From positions 124,001-188,000 of the forward strand of contig NZ_QCZK02000055.1 of NCBI RefSeq assembly GCF_003347595.2: a DNA stretch of 64,000 bases. Reading direction: 5' to 3'. Shown one piece after another: positions 34,929 through 43,562 of the stretch. Origin of the DNA: Botryobacter ruber (GTDB lineage: Bacteria > Bacteroidota > Bacteroidia > Cytophagales > Hymenobacteraceae). The position numbers and the translations under genes were made by a program. Within the stretch, counting starts at the first letter, position 1. Each line of letters opens with the position of its first letter. Below the pieces are notes generated by a model. It saw only the letters and a program-made list of their open reading frames with translations, did not search any database and was not told where the DNA came from.

Positions 34929-34960
34929 CAAAGATAGGAATTGTTTTTTTGTGATGCAAC
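34929..34960 (-). promoter_or_regulatory. Bacteroidota-type promoter for rplM operon
   Basis: On the minus strand GTTG (34957-34960) is followed after 20 bp by TATCTTTG (34929-34936), a match to TTG/TTTG-N19-21-TAnnTTTG. It lies about 60 bp before the rplM start. Confidence 0.65.
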
Positions 34961-35032
34961 AGGTGGTGTGAAATATACTGTGTGACAGGGAGGTAGTGGG
35001 GGAGGAGGTGTTTTTCTTTGGTTGTCTCAGGT

Positions 35033-35200
35033 CTATTCCCACTCATCCCGCATCTGCTTCTGATAGTCCATCGGATCGATATCTGTTTTTAGAGCTCCTG
35101 CATATTTCATGATGTTGCTTTTAGGAGCTTTGGAAATAGCTTCGGTGATCAGTTTTTTTATCTCTTTTTTGGGAGTTCCTTTTTTGATGATGGTTACCAT
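35033..35200 (-). CDS. Small orphan antitoxin-like protein
   Basis: 55 residues from ATG 35200 to TAG 35033. It reads MVTIIKKGTPKKEIKKLITE, then SKAPKSNIMKYAGALKTD and ends DPMDYQKQMRDEWE. The ending resembles small Bacteroidota proteins that precede PIN-domain (VapC) toxins (KYxGxxKxxxDPxxxQKxMRDEWE). No toxin gene follows: the next gene downstream is rplM in the same direction 166 bp away. It is therefore either an orphan antitoxin or a stand-alone regulator. The family call is from memory of the pattern. Confidence 0.6.
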   Translation of the reverse strand: MVTIIKKGTPKKEIKKLITEAISKAPKSNIMKYAGALKTDIDPMDYQKQMRDEWE

Positions 35201-35371
35201 GGTGTAAGGTTTTTGTGCAGAATATTCTCTTTCCTCTGTCTATTACTGATAGCTACTAAATATACGAACGGTAGCGATAACTGGTAAGATAGTTATTACT
35301 GATGACTTTTACTTGCGTTGTCGGAAGTTACAATTACGATTTAGTGTTTAGGTCTGATGTCGTCGTTATAG

Positions 35372-35421
35372 AAAAAAGCATACCGGCAGCAGTTGCATTG
35401 AAACAACAGCTGCCGGTATGC
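35372..35421 (-). terminator. Terminator after the M56/TonB gene
   Basis: GCATACCGGCAGCAGTTG pairs with CAACAGCTGCCGGTATGC over about 18 bp with minor mismatch. On the minus strand it is followed by TTTTTTC. Confidence 0.88.
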
Positions 35422-35455
35422 TTGTGAATAAATCTTGATAAATGAGTAGGATGTG

Positions 35456-37885
35456 TTAATACTCCCTGTGAATACCCATACTTGATTTAACAACTTGGCC
35501 ATTTCTAAAACCCAAGTTGTGTGTTATAACAAACTTAAAGGTTTCAACTTGTTGTGAATCATCTGCCCCGGCAGGTAAGAACTTTGGCAAGGCATTTATA
35601 GCTCTGATGAGTTCCTGTTTTATTATTTCGTGCGGAGCGCTTAATACTTCCAGATTCGATATACTTCCGTCTTTTTCAAGTGTGAAAACAAGCTTCGATT
35701 CTCCATGGATATTATTTTCTTTAGCATCTTCCGGGTATTTGATATAGTTAAGCAGTTGATGAGCAATATTTGAGGCGCTTCTGGATCTGGAGTGCGACCT
35801 CTCAACCACGGTAGCTGTTACCTTGCTTCCATCTATAGCATCAAAAGTAACTGGGCCATTAGTAGGGTTCTTTTTAATAACTGGTTGTGAAAAGACCCTT
35901 ACTTCTCCTGTTTCTTTGTTACCACTTAGTATAATCTCATGCCTTTTCCCCCTCAGCTCATGCATGTTGTAGGTGGCGCTCGCTCTTGATTTGGATTTAG
36001 TTGCTGTCAGAGCAACTTTCAATGTAGCTATTTCGCCTTGGCTATAAATGTCATCGAATTCCAGGTTAAAGCCATGTTTCATGAATTTAGCTTTGATAGA
36101 CTCTATTTGATTATCGTCATAATTTATAAAAGGCTTAATAATATGTATAATAATATTATCATCAATACTGCTTGCTTTTACTTCCTGGGCAGGAACAGGT
36201 GCGGCCGGTGCTGAGCCGGACGATTTAAATGCAACGACGGTCACAGGTATAACACCAGGTGCAGTCGCTGGCTGAGGCGATTCGGACAATCCTGTGCCTC
36301 TTTTGGATTCTTCCTTGATGGTAAATTTTATTAACATTTTCTGAGTAAAAACGGGCTGCTGTTCGTTTGCTTCGGCAGGAAGCCATTTCGGCATACTGCC
36401 AACAATTCTTAAAACTTCCTGTTTAATGCTTTCGTGAGGCGCCTGAATAACTTTGGGATTTGTGATGGACCCATCTTTCTCTACAGTAAATTCGACTACA
36501 GCCTCCCCGTGTGCATTGGCTTTTATGGCCGCTCTCGGATACTTTATGTTCCTGCCAAGGTACTCATAAAGGCTTTTTTCACCTCCGGGAAATCTGGAAG
36601 TCCTCACCTGTTCTTTGGGTACTTCCGGAGCCGCAGGTGCTGGCGGAACAGGCGGAGCTGGTGGAGTCGGGGGGGCAGCTGGCGGCGGAGGAGGAGGTAA
36701 AACAGGCAGCTTTCCATATTTGTTTTCGGCAGCGGCTCTGCTCTTTTCGTCCAGCAGGTTGTACAATTCTGTAGCACCGGAGTTCAGGAAGACAACCAGC
36801 ACAGTCTTTTTGCTACCTTTCCAGCCTGCCTGCTTCACCTGCGGGTTGCGTTTCAGGAAATCTTTGTAGTCTGCCGTTTGATTAGCTGCGTCGGGTACAT
36901 ACACCGGATCATCTTGTTGTAATGCTTCGGATAAAGCAAGTTCTTCCTGCTGGGGAGCAGGCAAAGCGGCAGCTGTTGTTTCAACTGCTTGTACTGCTTG
37001 TTGAACTGGTTCTGTATTTGGTTCGCTTACGCTTCTAAACGCCAGCAGCAGCACGGCTACTATCGGCAGAACAACGAGCAGCCGGAGGCGGTTTGCTTTA
37101 TTGGTGGGCAGTTTGTTTATCATGGCTATTCTTCGTTTAAGTGATGGGAAACTGAATTGTGTGGCAATGTGTGGCTCCGGAACGCCTGTTACTTTCAGGA
37201 GCAGGTACTGGTATTCTTTTTTATCTGCGCCGGCACGTATGGCCTGCTGGTCGGCTATAAACTCCAGGTTCTCTTTTATAGCCTTCTTCATAAGCCACAT
37301 ACCCGGGTTGAACCAGTAAAACACGGTGCTGATTTCGGCCAGCAACACATCCAGCGTGTGCCAGCCCTGCACATGCACCTGCTCATGCCGGAGAATGGAT
37401 TCCAGTTCTTCCTGCTTGTGCTGCGATGGGTTCAGGTAGATATTTTGCCAGAAAGAGAATGTCTGCGTAAGGCGCTGCACCTTTCTGAAGCCGATGCCGT
37501 TGTGGCTGTCCGGTTCCGAAGCGGCATGTATGCGGTAAAGCGACACAAATTGCAGCACCAGCCGGATAGCCATTACGCCTGCACCCAGCCAGAAAAGCCA
37601 AACCGGGAGCTGCCAGAAATCGAAGGCGGGCGCTGTTGTGGGAGCCTGCGAGGCCGTAACCCACACGACTGTAGGAGCAATAGCAGGAATTGGCAGTTGC
37701 GCTGGTTTGTTCAGGAACGGCGTGATGTCGATAAAAGGGTACAGAGTAGAAAACAGGATTCCGAAAAGCAGGAACCGGCGGTTGAGGTGGTAAAACGTGA
37801 GCCTGCGCAGCACCAGGTGGTAAGCCAGGAAAAACAGCAGGAGGGCTACGTTTACTTTGAGCAGGTACAGGAGGAGGGCCGGCAT
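35456..37885 (-). CDS. BlaR1-like M56 metallopeptidase fused to two TonB C-terminal domains
   Basis: 809 residues from ATG 37885, 1 bp past the blaI-like stop; a TTG 24 bp earlier would overlap that gene. The N-terminus has about four membrane helices around a gluzincin site, ILRHEQVHVQGW (HExxH at 167-171) with a downstream Glu. After another membrane helix (about 275-292) comes a Pro-rich periplasmic stretch, one TonB-like domain (about 425-525, GEAVVEFTVEKDGSITN), a middle region, and a second TonB-like domain at the C-terminus (GESKLVFTLEKDGSISN). The pair with a BlaI-type repressor suggests regulated proteolysis in response to an envelope signal. The 3' half is AT-richer than its surroundings. 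Confidence 0.88.
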   Translation of the reverse strand: MPALLLYLLKVNVALLLFFLAYHLVLRRLTFYHLNRRFLLFGILFSTLYPFIDITPFLNKPAQLPIPAIAPTVVWVTASQAPTTAPAFDFWQLPVWLFWLGAGVMAIRLVLQFVSLYRIHAASEPDSHNGIGFRKVQRLTQTFSFWQNIYLNPSQHKQEELESILRHEQVHVQGWHTLDVLLAEISTVFYWFNPGMWLMKKAIKENLEFIADQQAIRAGADKKEYQYLLLKVTGVPEPHIATQFSFPSLKRRIAMINKLPTNKANRLRLLVVLPIVAVLLLAFRSVSEPNTEPVQQAVQAVETTAAALPAPQQEELALSEALQQDDPVYVPDAANQTADYKDFLKRNPQVKQAGWKGSKKTVLVVFLNSGATELYNLLDEKSRAAAENKYGKLPVLPPPPPPAAPPTPPAPPVPPAPAAPEVPKEQVRTSRFPGGEKSLYEYLGRNIKYPRAAIKANAHGEAVVEFTVEKDGSITNPKVIQAPHESIKQEVLRIVGSMPKWLPAEANEQQPVFTQKMLIKFTIKEESKRGTGLSESPQPATAPGVIPVTVVAFKSSGSAPAAPVPAQEVKASSIDDNIIIHIIKPFINYDDNQIESIKAKFMKHGFNLEFDDIYSQGEIATLKVALTATKSKSRASATYNMHELRGKRHEIILSGNKETGEVRVFSQPVIKKNPTNGPVTFDAIDGSKVTATVVERSHSRSRSASNIAHQLLNYIKYPEDAKENNIHGESKLVFTLEKDGSISNLEVLSAPHEIIKQELIRAINALPKFLPAGADDSQQVETFKFVITHNLGFRNGQVVKSSMGIHREY

Positions 37886-37886
37886 A

Positions 37887-38252
37887 TCATTCGGATTTAC
37901 GGTTTTCAATCATGTCGATAATTTCTTTCAGTTCGTCTGCACTTATCTGCTTTTCCTTCGCAAAAAAGGCCACCAGTTCTTTGTAGGAATTTTTAAAATA
38001 ATCGCCCACAAAACCTTTCATAAACTTCTTCTTGTATTCCTCTGCTTTGATGAGAGGTGTGTAGCGGTAGGTGTTGCCGAGTTTCTCGCTGGAAAGATAT
38101 TTTTTCTTTTCCAGGTTCTTTACCGTGGAGGCCAGAGTGGTGTAGGGAGGCTTTGGTTCCGGGAGCTTCTCCAGAAACTCCTTCACAAAGCCGCCATCCG
38201 TTTCCCAGATTACCTGCATGGCTTCTTCTTCCTGTTGCGTTAGTTTTTCCAT
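37887..38252 (-). CDS. BlaI/MecI/CopY-family transcriptional repressor
   Basis: 121 residues with a winged helix (LTQQEEEAMQVIWETDGGFV, PYTTLASTVKNLEKKKYL) followed by a C-terminal dimerisation and cleavage region. It directly precedes the M56 peptidase gene with 1-bp spacing, the classical BlaI-BlaR1 arrangement in which the protease inactivates the repressor. No beta-lactamase is nearby, so the regulon is not resistance by default. Confidence 0.9.
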   Translation of the reverse strand: MEKLTQQEEEAMQVIWETDGGFVKEFLEKLPEPKPPYTTLASTVKNLEKKKYLSSEKLGNTYRYTPLIKAEEYKKKFMKGFVGDYFKNSYKELVAFFAKEKQISADELKEIIDMIENRKSE

Positions 38253-38256
38253 AGTT

Positions 38257-38292
38257 CTACGATGTTTTCGTATAGTTACGAAACTTTCGTAA
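38257..38292. promoter_or_regulatory. Tandem palindromes, candidate BlaI-type operator
   Basis: CTACGATGTTTTCGTATAG (38257-38275, imperfect) is followed directly by TTACGAAACTTTCGTAA (38276-38292, perfect 8+8 with a 1-bp centre). They lie a few bases upstream of the repressor ATG, where autoregulation would act. Confidence 0.65.
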
Positions 38293-38427
38293 TAAAGGCA
38301 ACAGATATTTACTTTATTTTATAAAAAATTTGATGGGGCGTTTTGATTCGGCATTATTCGGAGCAGCAAGTGCAACATCTTTGGTCAGCAGGCGTCTTTA
38401 TCAGCTAAAAATAAAAACTTTTTTTTC

Positions 38428-39408
38428 ATGAAAGCCATCTTGGTAAAAGCTCCCGGCGGACCGGAGCAACTGCACCTGGGGGAATACCCGAAGCCGGAAC
38501 CACAGGCAAACGAACTGCTGGTAAAAGTACACGCCACTGCCCTTAACCGGGCCGATACGCTGCAGCGCCAGGGCAAATATCCGCCACCGGCAGGTGCCAG
38601 TCCGCTGCTGGGGCTGGAATTGGCCGGTGTGGTGGAAGCAGTGGGAGCAGATTGTACCCGCTATAAACCCGGCGACAAGGTGTTCGGGCTATTGCCTGGT
38701 GGCGGGTATACCGCATATGCGGTGATAGACGAAGCCATGGCGATGCCGGTACCTGAAAATTTAAGCATGGAGGAGGCTGCTGCCATACCCGAAGTTTTCC
38801 TGACGGCTTTCCAGGCGCTGGTGTGGCTGGGCAGGCTGCAGGCAGGGGAGCGGGTGCTAATCCATGCAGGTGCCAGCGGTGTGGGTACGGCTGCCATCCA
38901 GCTGGCCCGCGAAACAGGAGCAGAGGTTGTGGTGACAGCTTCAGCAGAAAAACACACGACCTGTCTGCGCCTGGGTGCTGCCAAAGCCATCGATTACAAG
39001 CACGAGTCTTTTAAGGAGGAGGTGATGCGCTACACCAACAACGAAGGCGTGGATGTGATCGTCGATTTTATTGCCGGCCCCTACTTCAACGACAATCTCG
39101 ACTGCCTCCGCACCGATGGGCGGCTGGTGTTGCTGGCGACGTTGGGTGGTGGCAAGGTGGCAGATTTCGATTTACGCAAACTGCTGGCGAAGCGCCTGCA
39201 GGTAACCGGCTCCACGCTACGCTCCCGCTCCCGCGACTACCAGGTAAAGCTGACACAGGAGCTGAGCGCTTTTGCCTTGGGCAGGTTCGTATCTGGAAAG
39301 CTGAAACCTGTTATCGATTCTGTTTTCGACTGGCAGGAGGTGGCGGAGGCGCACCGGTATATGGAAGCCAACAAGAATACCGGGAAGATTGTGCTGCGGG
39401 TGGGGTAA
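38428..39408 (+). CDS. NAD(P)H-quinone oxidoreductase, MDR zinc-independent (PIG3/QOR-like)
   Basis: 326 residues of the medium-chain dehydrogenase/reductase family. The N-terminal catalytic domain has the PIG3-type NRADTLQRQGKYPPPAGASP, and the Rossmann motif is HAGASGVGTAAIQLA. Zinc ligands are absent, as in quinone oxidoreductases. It probably detoxifies quinones using NADPH. It stands alone, divergent from the blaI-like gene and convergent with the RluA gene. Confidence 0.9.
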   Translation: MKAILVKAPGGPEQLHLGEYPKPEPQANELLVKVHATALNRADTLQRQGKYPPPAGASPLLGLELAGVVEAVGADCTRYKPGDKVFGLLPGGGYTAYAVIDEAMAMPVPENLSMEEAAAIPEVFLTAFQALVWLGRLQAGERVLIHAGASGVGTAAIQLARETGAEVVVTASAEKHTTCLRLGAAKAIDYKHESFKEEVMRYTNNEGVDVIVDFIAGPYFNDNLDCLRTDGRLVLLATLGGGKVADFDLRKLLAKRLQVTGSTLRSRSRDYQVKLTQELSAFALGRFVSGKLKPVIDSVFDWQEVAEAHRYMEANKNTGKIVLRVG

Positions 39409-39418
39409 TAAAATCCTG

Positions 39419-39472
39419 CCGCAAGTTACGCTCCACTAAACTTGCGGGAGGGGTTCAAAATTTTGAACCCCT
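39419..39472. terminator. Double hairpin between convergent genes
   Basis: CCGCAAGTT / AACTTGCGG (39419-39448) is followed at once by the perfect palindrome AGGGGTTCAAAATTTTGAAC(CCCT) (39449-39472). No long T-run is seen, but the convergent position fits transcription termination. The second palindrome resembles the GGGGTTGAAGATTTTCAACC element of the composite repeats. Confidence 0.6.
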
Positions 39473-39477
39473 ACGGT

Positions 39478-40191
39478 CTAACTATACTGCCGCAGTTGCT
39501 TTACCAGCACGGCAAAATCTTTCGGATAAGGCGCCTCCAGCTTTATCTTCTCCCCATCTAGTAACGTGAAGCCGATGTTGAACGAGTGCAGGGCGAAACG
39601 TTTGATGAGCGGCTGCTCTTCGGTATCCTGCTTCAGGTTGAATTTGCGTTTCAGGCTGCTCAGGTAGAGCGGTTCGCCTCCGTACAGTTCATCGCCCACA
39701 ATCGGCGCGTTCAGGAAAGCCAGGTGCACGCGTATCTGGTGCAGGCGGCCGGTTACGGGCATGCACTCTACCAGCGTGTGGCGGCTGTAGGTTTCGAGGG
39801 TGGTGAAGTAGGTTTCGGCGGGTTTGCCCTGCGGCGATAACTTGGCTACTCCTTTGGCATTGGGCAGGATATTGCGACTTACCAGCTCGTCTTCAAACTT
39901 ATGCTGCCCCCATACTACGGCGTGGTAAATTTTGTACACTTCACGGGCTTCGAACTGCATGGCCAGGTGGCGGTAGGCTTCGGGGTTTTTGGCAAACACC
40001 AGGCAGCCGGAGGTGTCTTTGTCGAGGCGGTGGCAGGCTTGCAGGTCGGGGTTGTACTGGCGGGCCAGCTTGAGCAGGTTGGTGGTATTGGGCGTGCGGT
40101 CTTCCAGCGTAGCCAGGAACGGCGGCTTGTTTACCACCAGGTAATCTTCGTCTTCGTGTATGATCAGGTCTTTAAAAACCGGGTATTTCAT
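39478..40191 (-). CDS. RluA-family pseudouridine synthase
   Basis: 237 residues from ATG 40191 (MKYPVFKDLIIHEDEDYLVV); the longer frame has no matching family residues. The catalytic motif CHRLDKDTSGCLVFAKN contains the active-site Asp, with RLHQIRVHLAFLNAPIVGDELYGG at the C-terminal side. No S4 domain is present, so it resembles the short RluA-type enzymes that modify 23S rRNA or tRNA; the target position is unknown. Confidence 0.9.
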   Translation of the reverse strand: MKYPVFKDLIIHEDEDYLVVNKPPFLATLEDRTPNTTNLLKLARQYNPDLQACHRLDKDTSGCLVFAKNPEAYRHLAMQFEAREVYKIYHAVVWGQHKFEDELVSRNILPNAKGVAKLSPQGKPAETYFTTLETYSRHTLVECMPVTGRLHQIRVHLAFLNAPIVGDELYGGEPLYLSSLKRKFNLKQDTEEQPLIKRFALHSFNIGFTLLDGEKIKLEAPYPKDFAVLVKQLRQYS

Positions 40192-40639
40192 GTGCTGTTC
40201 TTCTTTGTTCGGGCACAGTGCTGCTACCTGCACTGTTTGTGCTGCAAAGATACGCAATTTTAATGTGCTAATTTTTTAATGTGCGAATGCTTGAATTACG
40301 AAGTGATTAAACTACTAAAATGTTGAGCAGAGGGAGTGGTGGCAGGTGCAGAAAAGGTTTTTCGTTTGTCTGAATCAGGATTTATAGAATTTTAGGATTT
40401 TCAGGATTAGTGTTTGTCTGAACAAGATTAAGATGATTTAAGGAATAACAGGATTGATTGGATTTGTTGGTGGTTCGTGCAGGATCGTGGTTCGTGCAGG
40501 AGACGCGGGCACTGCGTCTCTACAGCCACAACCTTAACCTCTCTACCTTTCCGTTACAGGGTTGAAAATCTTCAACCCCTACAAAATCATCACCTTTTTA
40601 CCTTTCTACCTCCTAAACTCCTAAACTCCCAAACTCCCA
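40192..40639. other. 448-bp intergenic region holding composite repeat C
   Basis: 40192-40320 is AT-rich with a short AATGTGCTAATTT-type motif (also near 24330). 40321-40640 is composite repeat C. No gene supported. Confidence 0.6.
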
Positions 40640-40640
40640 T
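40321..40640 (+). repeat. Composite intergenic repeat C
   Basis: Same block order as B but in the opposite orientation: GTGGTGGC repeat (40323-40358), GTCTGAATCAGGATTTATAG and GTCTGAACAAGATT blocks, a duplicated GGATCGTGGTTCGTGCAGGA stretch, the GAGACGC..GCGTCTC hairpin (40500-40520), the GGGTTGAAAATCTTCAACCC palindrome (about 40559-40579), and CTACCTCCTAAACTCCTAAA-type repeats that run up to the histidine kinase stop. Confidence 0.8.
40323..40358 (+). repeat. Dispersed GTGGTGGC repeat in composite C
   Basis: TTGAGCAGAGGGAGTGGTGG then CAGGTGCAGAAAAGG; core match at the proximal end of composite repeat C. Confidence 0.75.
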
Positions 40641-41677
40641 CATTCCTTTGCCTTTTGCAGCTTGAAGCGGAGGGTCGTGCCTTTGCCTATTTCGCTTGTA
40701 ACGGCGATGAAAGAGCGGTGGGCTTCTACGATGTGTTTGGAAATAGCAAGTCCCAGGCCGGAGCCGCCGCTGTCGCGGGAGCGGCTTTTGTCGATGCGGT
40801 AGAAGCGTTCGAAAATACGGTTGATGTGTTCCTGGGCTATGCCTTTGCCGTCGTCTTTTACGGTGATGGTGTAGCGCTTCCGGCCTTCGGTAAACCAGAC
40901 CCAGATGTTGCCGTCCTCGCGCCCGTACTTGATGGCATTATCGATCAGGTTCACAAACACCTGGTAGATGCGGTTGCGGTCGGCAAATACCATAATTTCT
41001 TCGTCGGGCTGTACTTCCAGGTGGAGCCTGATGTTGCGGGAGGCTGCTTTCAGTTCCAGTTGCTCAAATACTTCGCGGGCCAGCTGTACGACATCAAAAT
41101 TTTTCTTCTGCATTTTTACCACCCCTTTCTCGAACTGCGAAATGCTGATCAGGTCCTGGACGAGTGCATCGAGGCCGTCTAGGCTGTTGGCTGCTTTTTT
41201 CAGGAATTTGTCACGTACGGCAGGGTCGTCTACGGCTCCGTCCAGTAAGGTGTGGATAAAGCCCTGTGCGGCAAAGATGGGTGTTTTCAGCTCGTGCGAC
41301 ACATCGGCCAGAAATTCGCGGCGCATGGCCTGCAACTGCCGCAGTTCGTCAATCTCCTGCTGCTTGCGCTCTGCAATCTGGTAAATGTCGTCTTTAATTT
41401 TGGTGAGCGGGTCGGCGGTGAAGAGCGACTTGCTTTCTACTTTCTTGTAATCCTGTCGTTTTATTTTCTCGAGGCTGGAATACACGTTTTTTATTTCCCG
41501 GAACACCAGGGCTTCGTACGAAAAGTGAATGATTAAAAAGCAGCAGATAAAAACTACCGCCATGGCCACGATAATGCCTTCGGTAGACAGGTACCTGGCA
41601 AAAGCAAGAAAGGCGGTAAGCACCAAAGCCACCGCCATCGATATTAAAACTGCAAGCGTACGCGAATTTAAATTCAT
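40640..41677 (-). CDS. Two-component sensor histidine kinase, PhoR-like
   Basis: 345 residues. Two membrane helices (about 8-30 and 33-55), a short linker, and then the kinase core: FLADVSHELKTPIF (phosphoacceptor His), NLIDNAIKYG (N box), VKDDGKGIA (G1) and SGGSGLGLAISKHIVEAH (G2). There is almost no periplasmic loop and no PAS or HAMP, so the signal is probably sensed in the membrane or through a partner. It pairs with the response regulator 3 bp upstream. Confidence 0.92.
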   Translation of the reverse strand: MNLNSRTLAVLISMAVALVLTAFLAFARYLSTEGIIVAMAVVFICCFLIIHFSYEALVFREIKNVYSSLEKIKRQDYKKVESKSLFTADPLTKIKDDIYQIAERKQQEIDELRQLQAMRREFLADVSHELKTPIFAAQGFIHTLLDGAVDDPAVRDKFLKKAANSLDGLDALVQDLISISQFEKGVVKMQKKNFDVVQLAREVFEQLELKAASRNIRLHLEVQPDEEIMVFADRNRIYQVFVNLIDNAIKYGREDGNIWVWFTEGRKRYTITVKDDGKGIAQEHINRIFERFYRIDKSRSRDSGGSGLGLAISKHIVEAHRSFIAVTSEIGKGTTLRFKLQKAKE

Positions 41678-41680
41678 GTA

Positions 41681-42370
41681 TTAGTCGGTGTTGAACTTGT
41701 AACCAACGCCTTTTATGGTCCTGATGTATTCTTCTCCTATTTTTTCCCGCACTTTACGAATATGTACATCCACGGTACGGGCTATTACATAAACATCGGT
41801 GCCCCACACATTGTTCAGCAGCTCGTCCCGGCTGAACACCTTGTTTGGTTTGGCCGCCAGAAAAGCGAGTAGCTCAAATTCTTTTTTGGGAAGAATAATT
41901 TTTTCGTCGCCTTTATAAACGGCATAGCTGGTGCGGTCTATCCGCAGTCCTGCAATTTCAATTACCTCGTCCAGGCCTTCCTGTTGCGCATCGCGGCGGG
42001 CGTAGGCTGCCAGGCGGCTCAGCAAGGCCCGTGGTTTGATGGGTTTGGTAATGAAGTCATCTGCCCCGGCCTCGAAAGCGGCTACTTCCGAAAACTCTTC
42101 GGCCCTGGCGGTAAGGAAGATGATGTGCGTCTGGCGAAACTCCGGCATTTCGCGAAGCTGGCGGCAGGCTGCAATGCCATCCAGTACCGGCATCATGACG
42201 TCCATCAGGATTACATCCGGTTTAAACGCAACGGCAGTATCTATTGCTTTTTTTCCGTTTTCGGCCTGCTCCACCTCATAGCCTTCTTTGGTCAGGTTGT
42301 AGTGTAGCAGCTCTACGATGTCCGGATCGTCGTCTACTACCAGTATTTTGTAAGTTGATGTTGTTTGCAC
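41681..42370 (-). CDS. Response regulator, OmpR/PhoB family
   Basis: 229 residues: receiver domain with DDDPDIVELL, phospho-Asp in VILMDVMMPVLDG and Lys in FITKPIKPR, then a winged-helix DNA-binding domain (ILPKKEFELLAFLAAKPNKV, VDVHIRKVREKIGEEYIRTI, GVGYKF). It is upstream of its kinase and probably controls phosphate or envelope genes, although no pst or pho genes are present here. Confidence 0.93.
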   Translation of the reverse strand: MQTTSTYKILVVDDDPDIVELLHYNLTKEGYEVEQAENGKKAIDTAVAFKPDVILMDVMMPVLDGIAACRQLREMPEFRQTHIIFLTARAEEFSEVAAFEAGADDFITKPIKPRALLSRLAAYARRDAQQEGLDEVIEIAGLRIDRTSYAVYKGDEKIILPKKEFELLAFLAAKPNKVFSRDELLNNVWGTDVYVIARTVDVHIRKVREKIGEEYIRTIKGVGYKFNTD

Positions 42371-42561
42371 AGAATAGTGGGTTAGGGTTGTGTTTGTTAA
42401 ACCTGCTGTTGTGCCCAGGCCTGTTGCTGAAAAGGCGGTTTACGTAATACGTTAAATCGTGTGTTTTAACTGGTTTCTATGCAAATATACAGTTTCGGCC
42501 TGCAAAAGATTTATCCTAACCAAATCATAATATTTTCTTAACATGGAGCCATGTTTTCCAT

Positions 42562-42592
42562 AAACAGAAAAGCCAGCTTTAAGCTGGCTTCC
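42562..42592 (-). terminator. Terminator after the DUF3108 gene
   Basis: AAGCCAGCTT / AAGCTGGCTT stem, with TTTTCTGTTT on the minus-strand 3' side. It ends just past the DUF3108 stop. Confidence 0.85.
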
Positions 42593-42594
42593 GT

Positions 42595-43401
42595 TTAATT
42601 CTTGGCTATGTAAATATTGTGTTTCAGGTTTTTATACTCGTAGAGGTCTACTTTTACGGACCCCACAAACATGGCGGCCTGTATAAGTACCGGTATTTTG
42701 TTTTTATCGTCGGAGAGGTAAACGGTAATGGCGTCTTCTCCTTTAAACAGCTTGTTGTCCGGCATGGCAGGTACCAGCTTAATGGCCCGGATATCGCCGG
42801 CTTTGGTACTCACGGTTTCTTTGCCTTTGTAGGTTACCACCATATCAAACACCTCATCATCCAGAAAGCCTTTTACATGGAACTTTTCGCCAACGCGCAT
42901 TTTTTCGTAGTTCTGGGTACGCAGAAAATAAAAGCCGCTTACGATGTCCTGCACCTGGTTCGGTACTTTGTATGTTCCCGACTCCTTGTGTTTGTTTTTC
43001 TTGCGTTCTACGGTTGCGGTATTGGTGTGATGGTTAAAGTCGACTGTTTCGCGTTTACGGTAATTGCCTTCTTCTATATTGCGGAAGGAGCGCTGCGGTA
43101 CGATGGCTGCCGTGTCGATGTAAGACTGCCAGGTGTCGCGCACTTTCAGGAATAAGTCGAAAGAGCTGTTGGTTTTGCCGTACACGGTTGCTTTATAGCA
43201 GGGCTTGCCATTTACATATTGCAATGAAGGAGCAACGTCTATCACGGCTTCTGCAGCTGTAATAGGTCCGTAATGTACTTTGTATTTTAAAACTTCTCCT
43301 GTTGTAAAGCTCTCGTTTGGTACTACCAGCGGTTTGTTGTTCATCACAAAACCGGATACCACCATCAGGACTAAGACAATTATAGGAAGTACTTTCTTCA
43401 T
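42595..43401 (-). CDS. Secreted DUF3108-domain protein
   Basis: 268 residues with a signal peptide or anchor (MKKVLPIIVLVLMVVSGFVM). The DUF3108 fold is suggested by FTTGEVLKYKVHYGPITAAE, RDTWQSYIDT and VYLSDDKNKIPVLIQAAMFV. Such proteins are periplasmic lipocalin/YmcD-like barrels of unknown function. It has its own terminator and lies beside recA in the same direction, with a terminator between them. Confidence 0.82.
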   Translation of the reverse strand: MKKVLPIIVLVLMVVSGFVMNNKPLVVPNESFTTGEVLKYKVHYGPITAAEAVIDVAPSLQYVNGKPCYKATVYGKTNSSFDLFLKVRDTWQSYIDTAAIVPQRSFRNIEEGNYRKRETVDFNHHTNTATVERKKNKHKESGTYKVPNQVQDIVSGFYFLRTQNYEKMRVGEKFHVKGFLDDEVFDMVVTYKGKETVSTKAGDIRAIKLVPAMPDNKLFKGEDAITVYLSDDKNKIPVLIQAAMFVGSVKVDLYEYKNLKHNIYIAKN

Positions 43402-43506
43402 GCTATTACTTTAATTCTGGTTTTACGCTGTCAGTAAATCAACTATTGTACCAACTATTTTATTAACTGCTTTAAGGCTTCGATTCGTATTATAACACGC
43501 CATACG

Positions 43507-43540
43507 CAAAAAAGGTGCTATGAATATAGCACCTTTTTAT
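43507..43540. terminator. Terminator after recA
   Basis: AAAAAGGTGCTAT / ATAGCACCTTTTT stem with a 4-nt loop. Symmetric A/T flanks make it usable from both sides; recA ends about 25 bp away. Confidence 0.92.
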
Positions 43541-43562
43541 ATATTTCAGAATTGGCCGGAGT

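Noticed and set aside
38620..38665. GCCGGTGTGGTGGAAGCAGT in the quinone oxidoreductase, resembling the dispersed repeat
   Set aside because: AGVVEAVG is a conserved MDR-family motif; the resemblance comes from codon usage.
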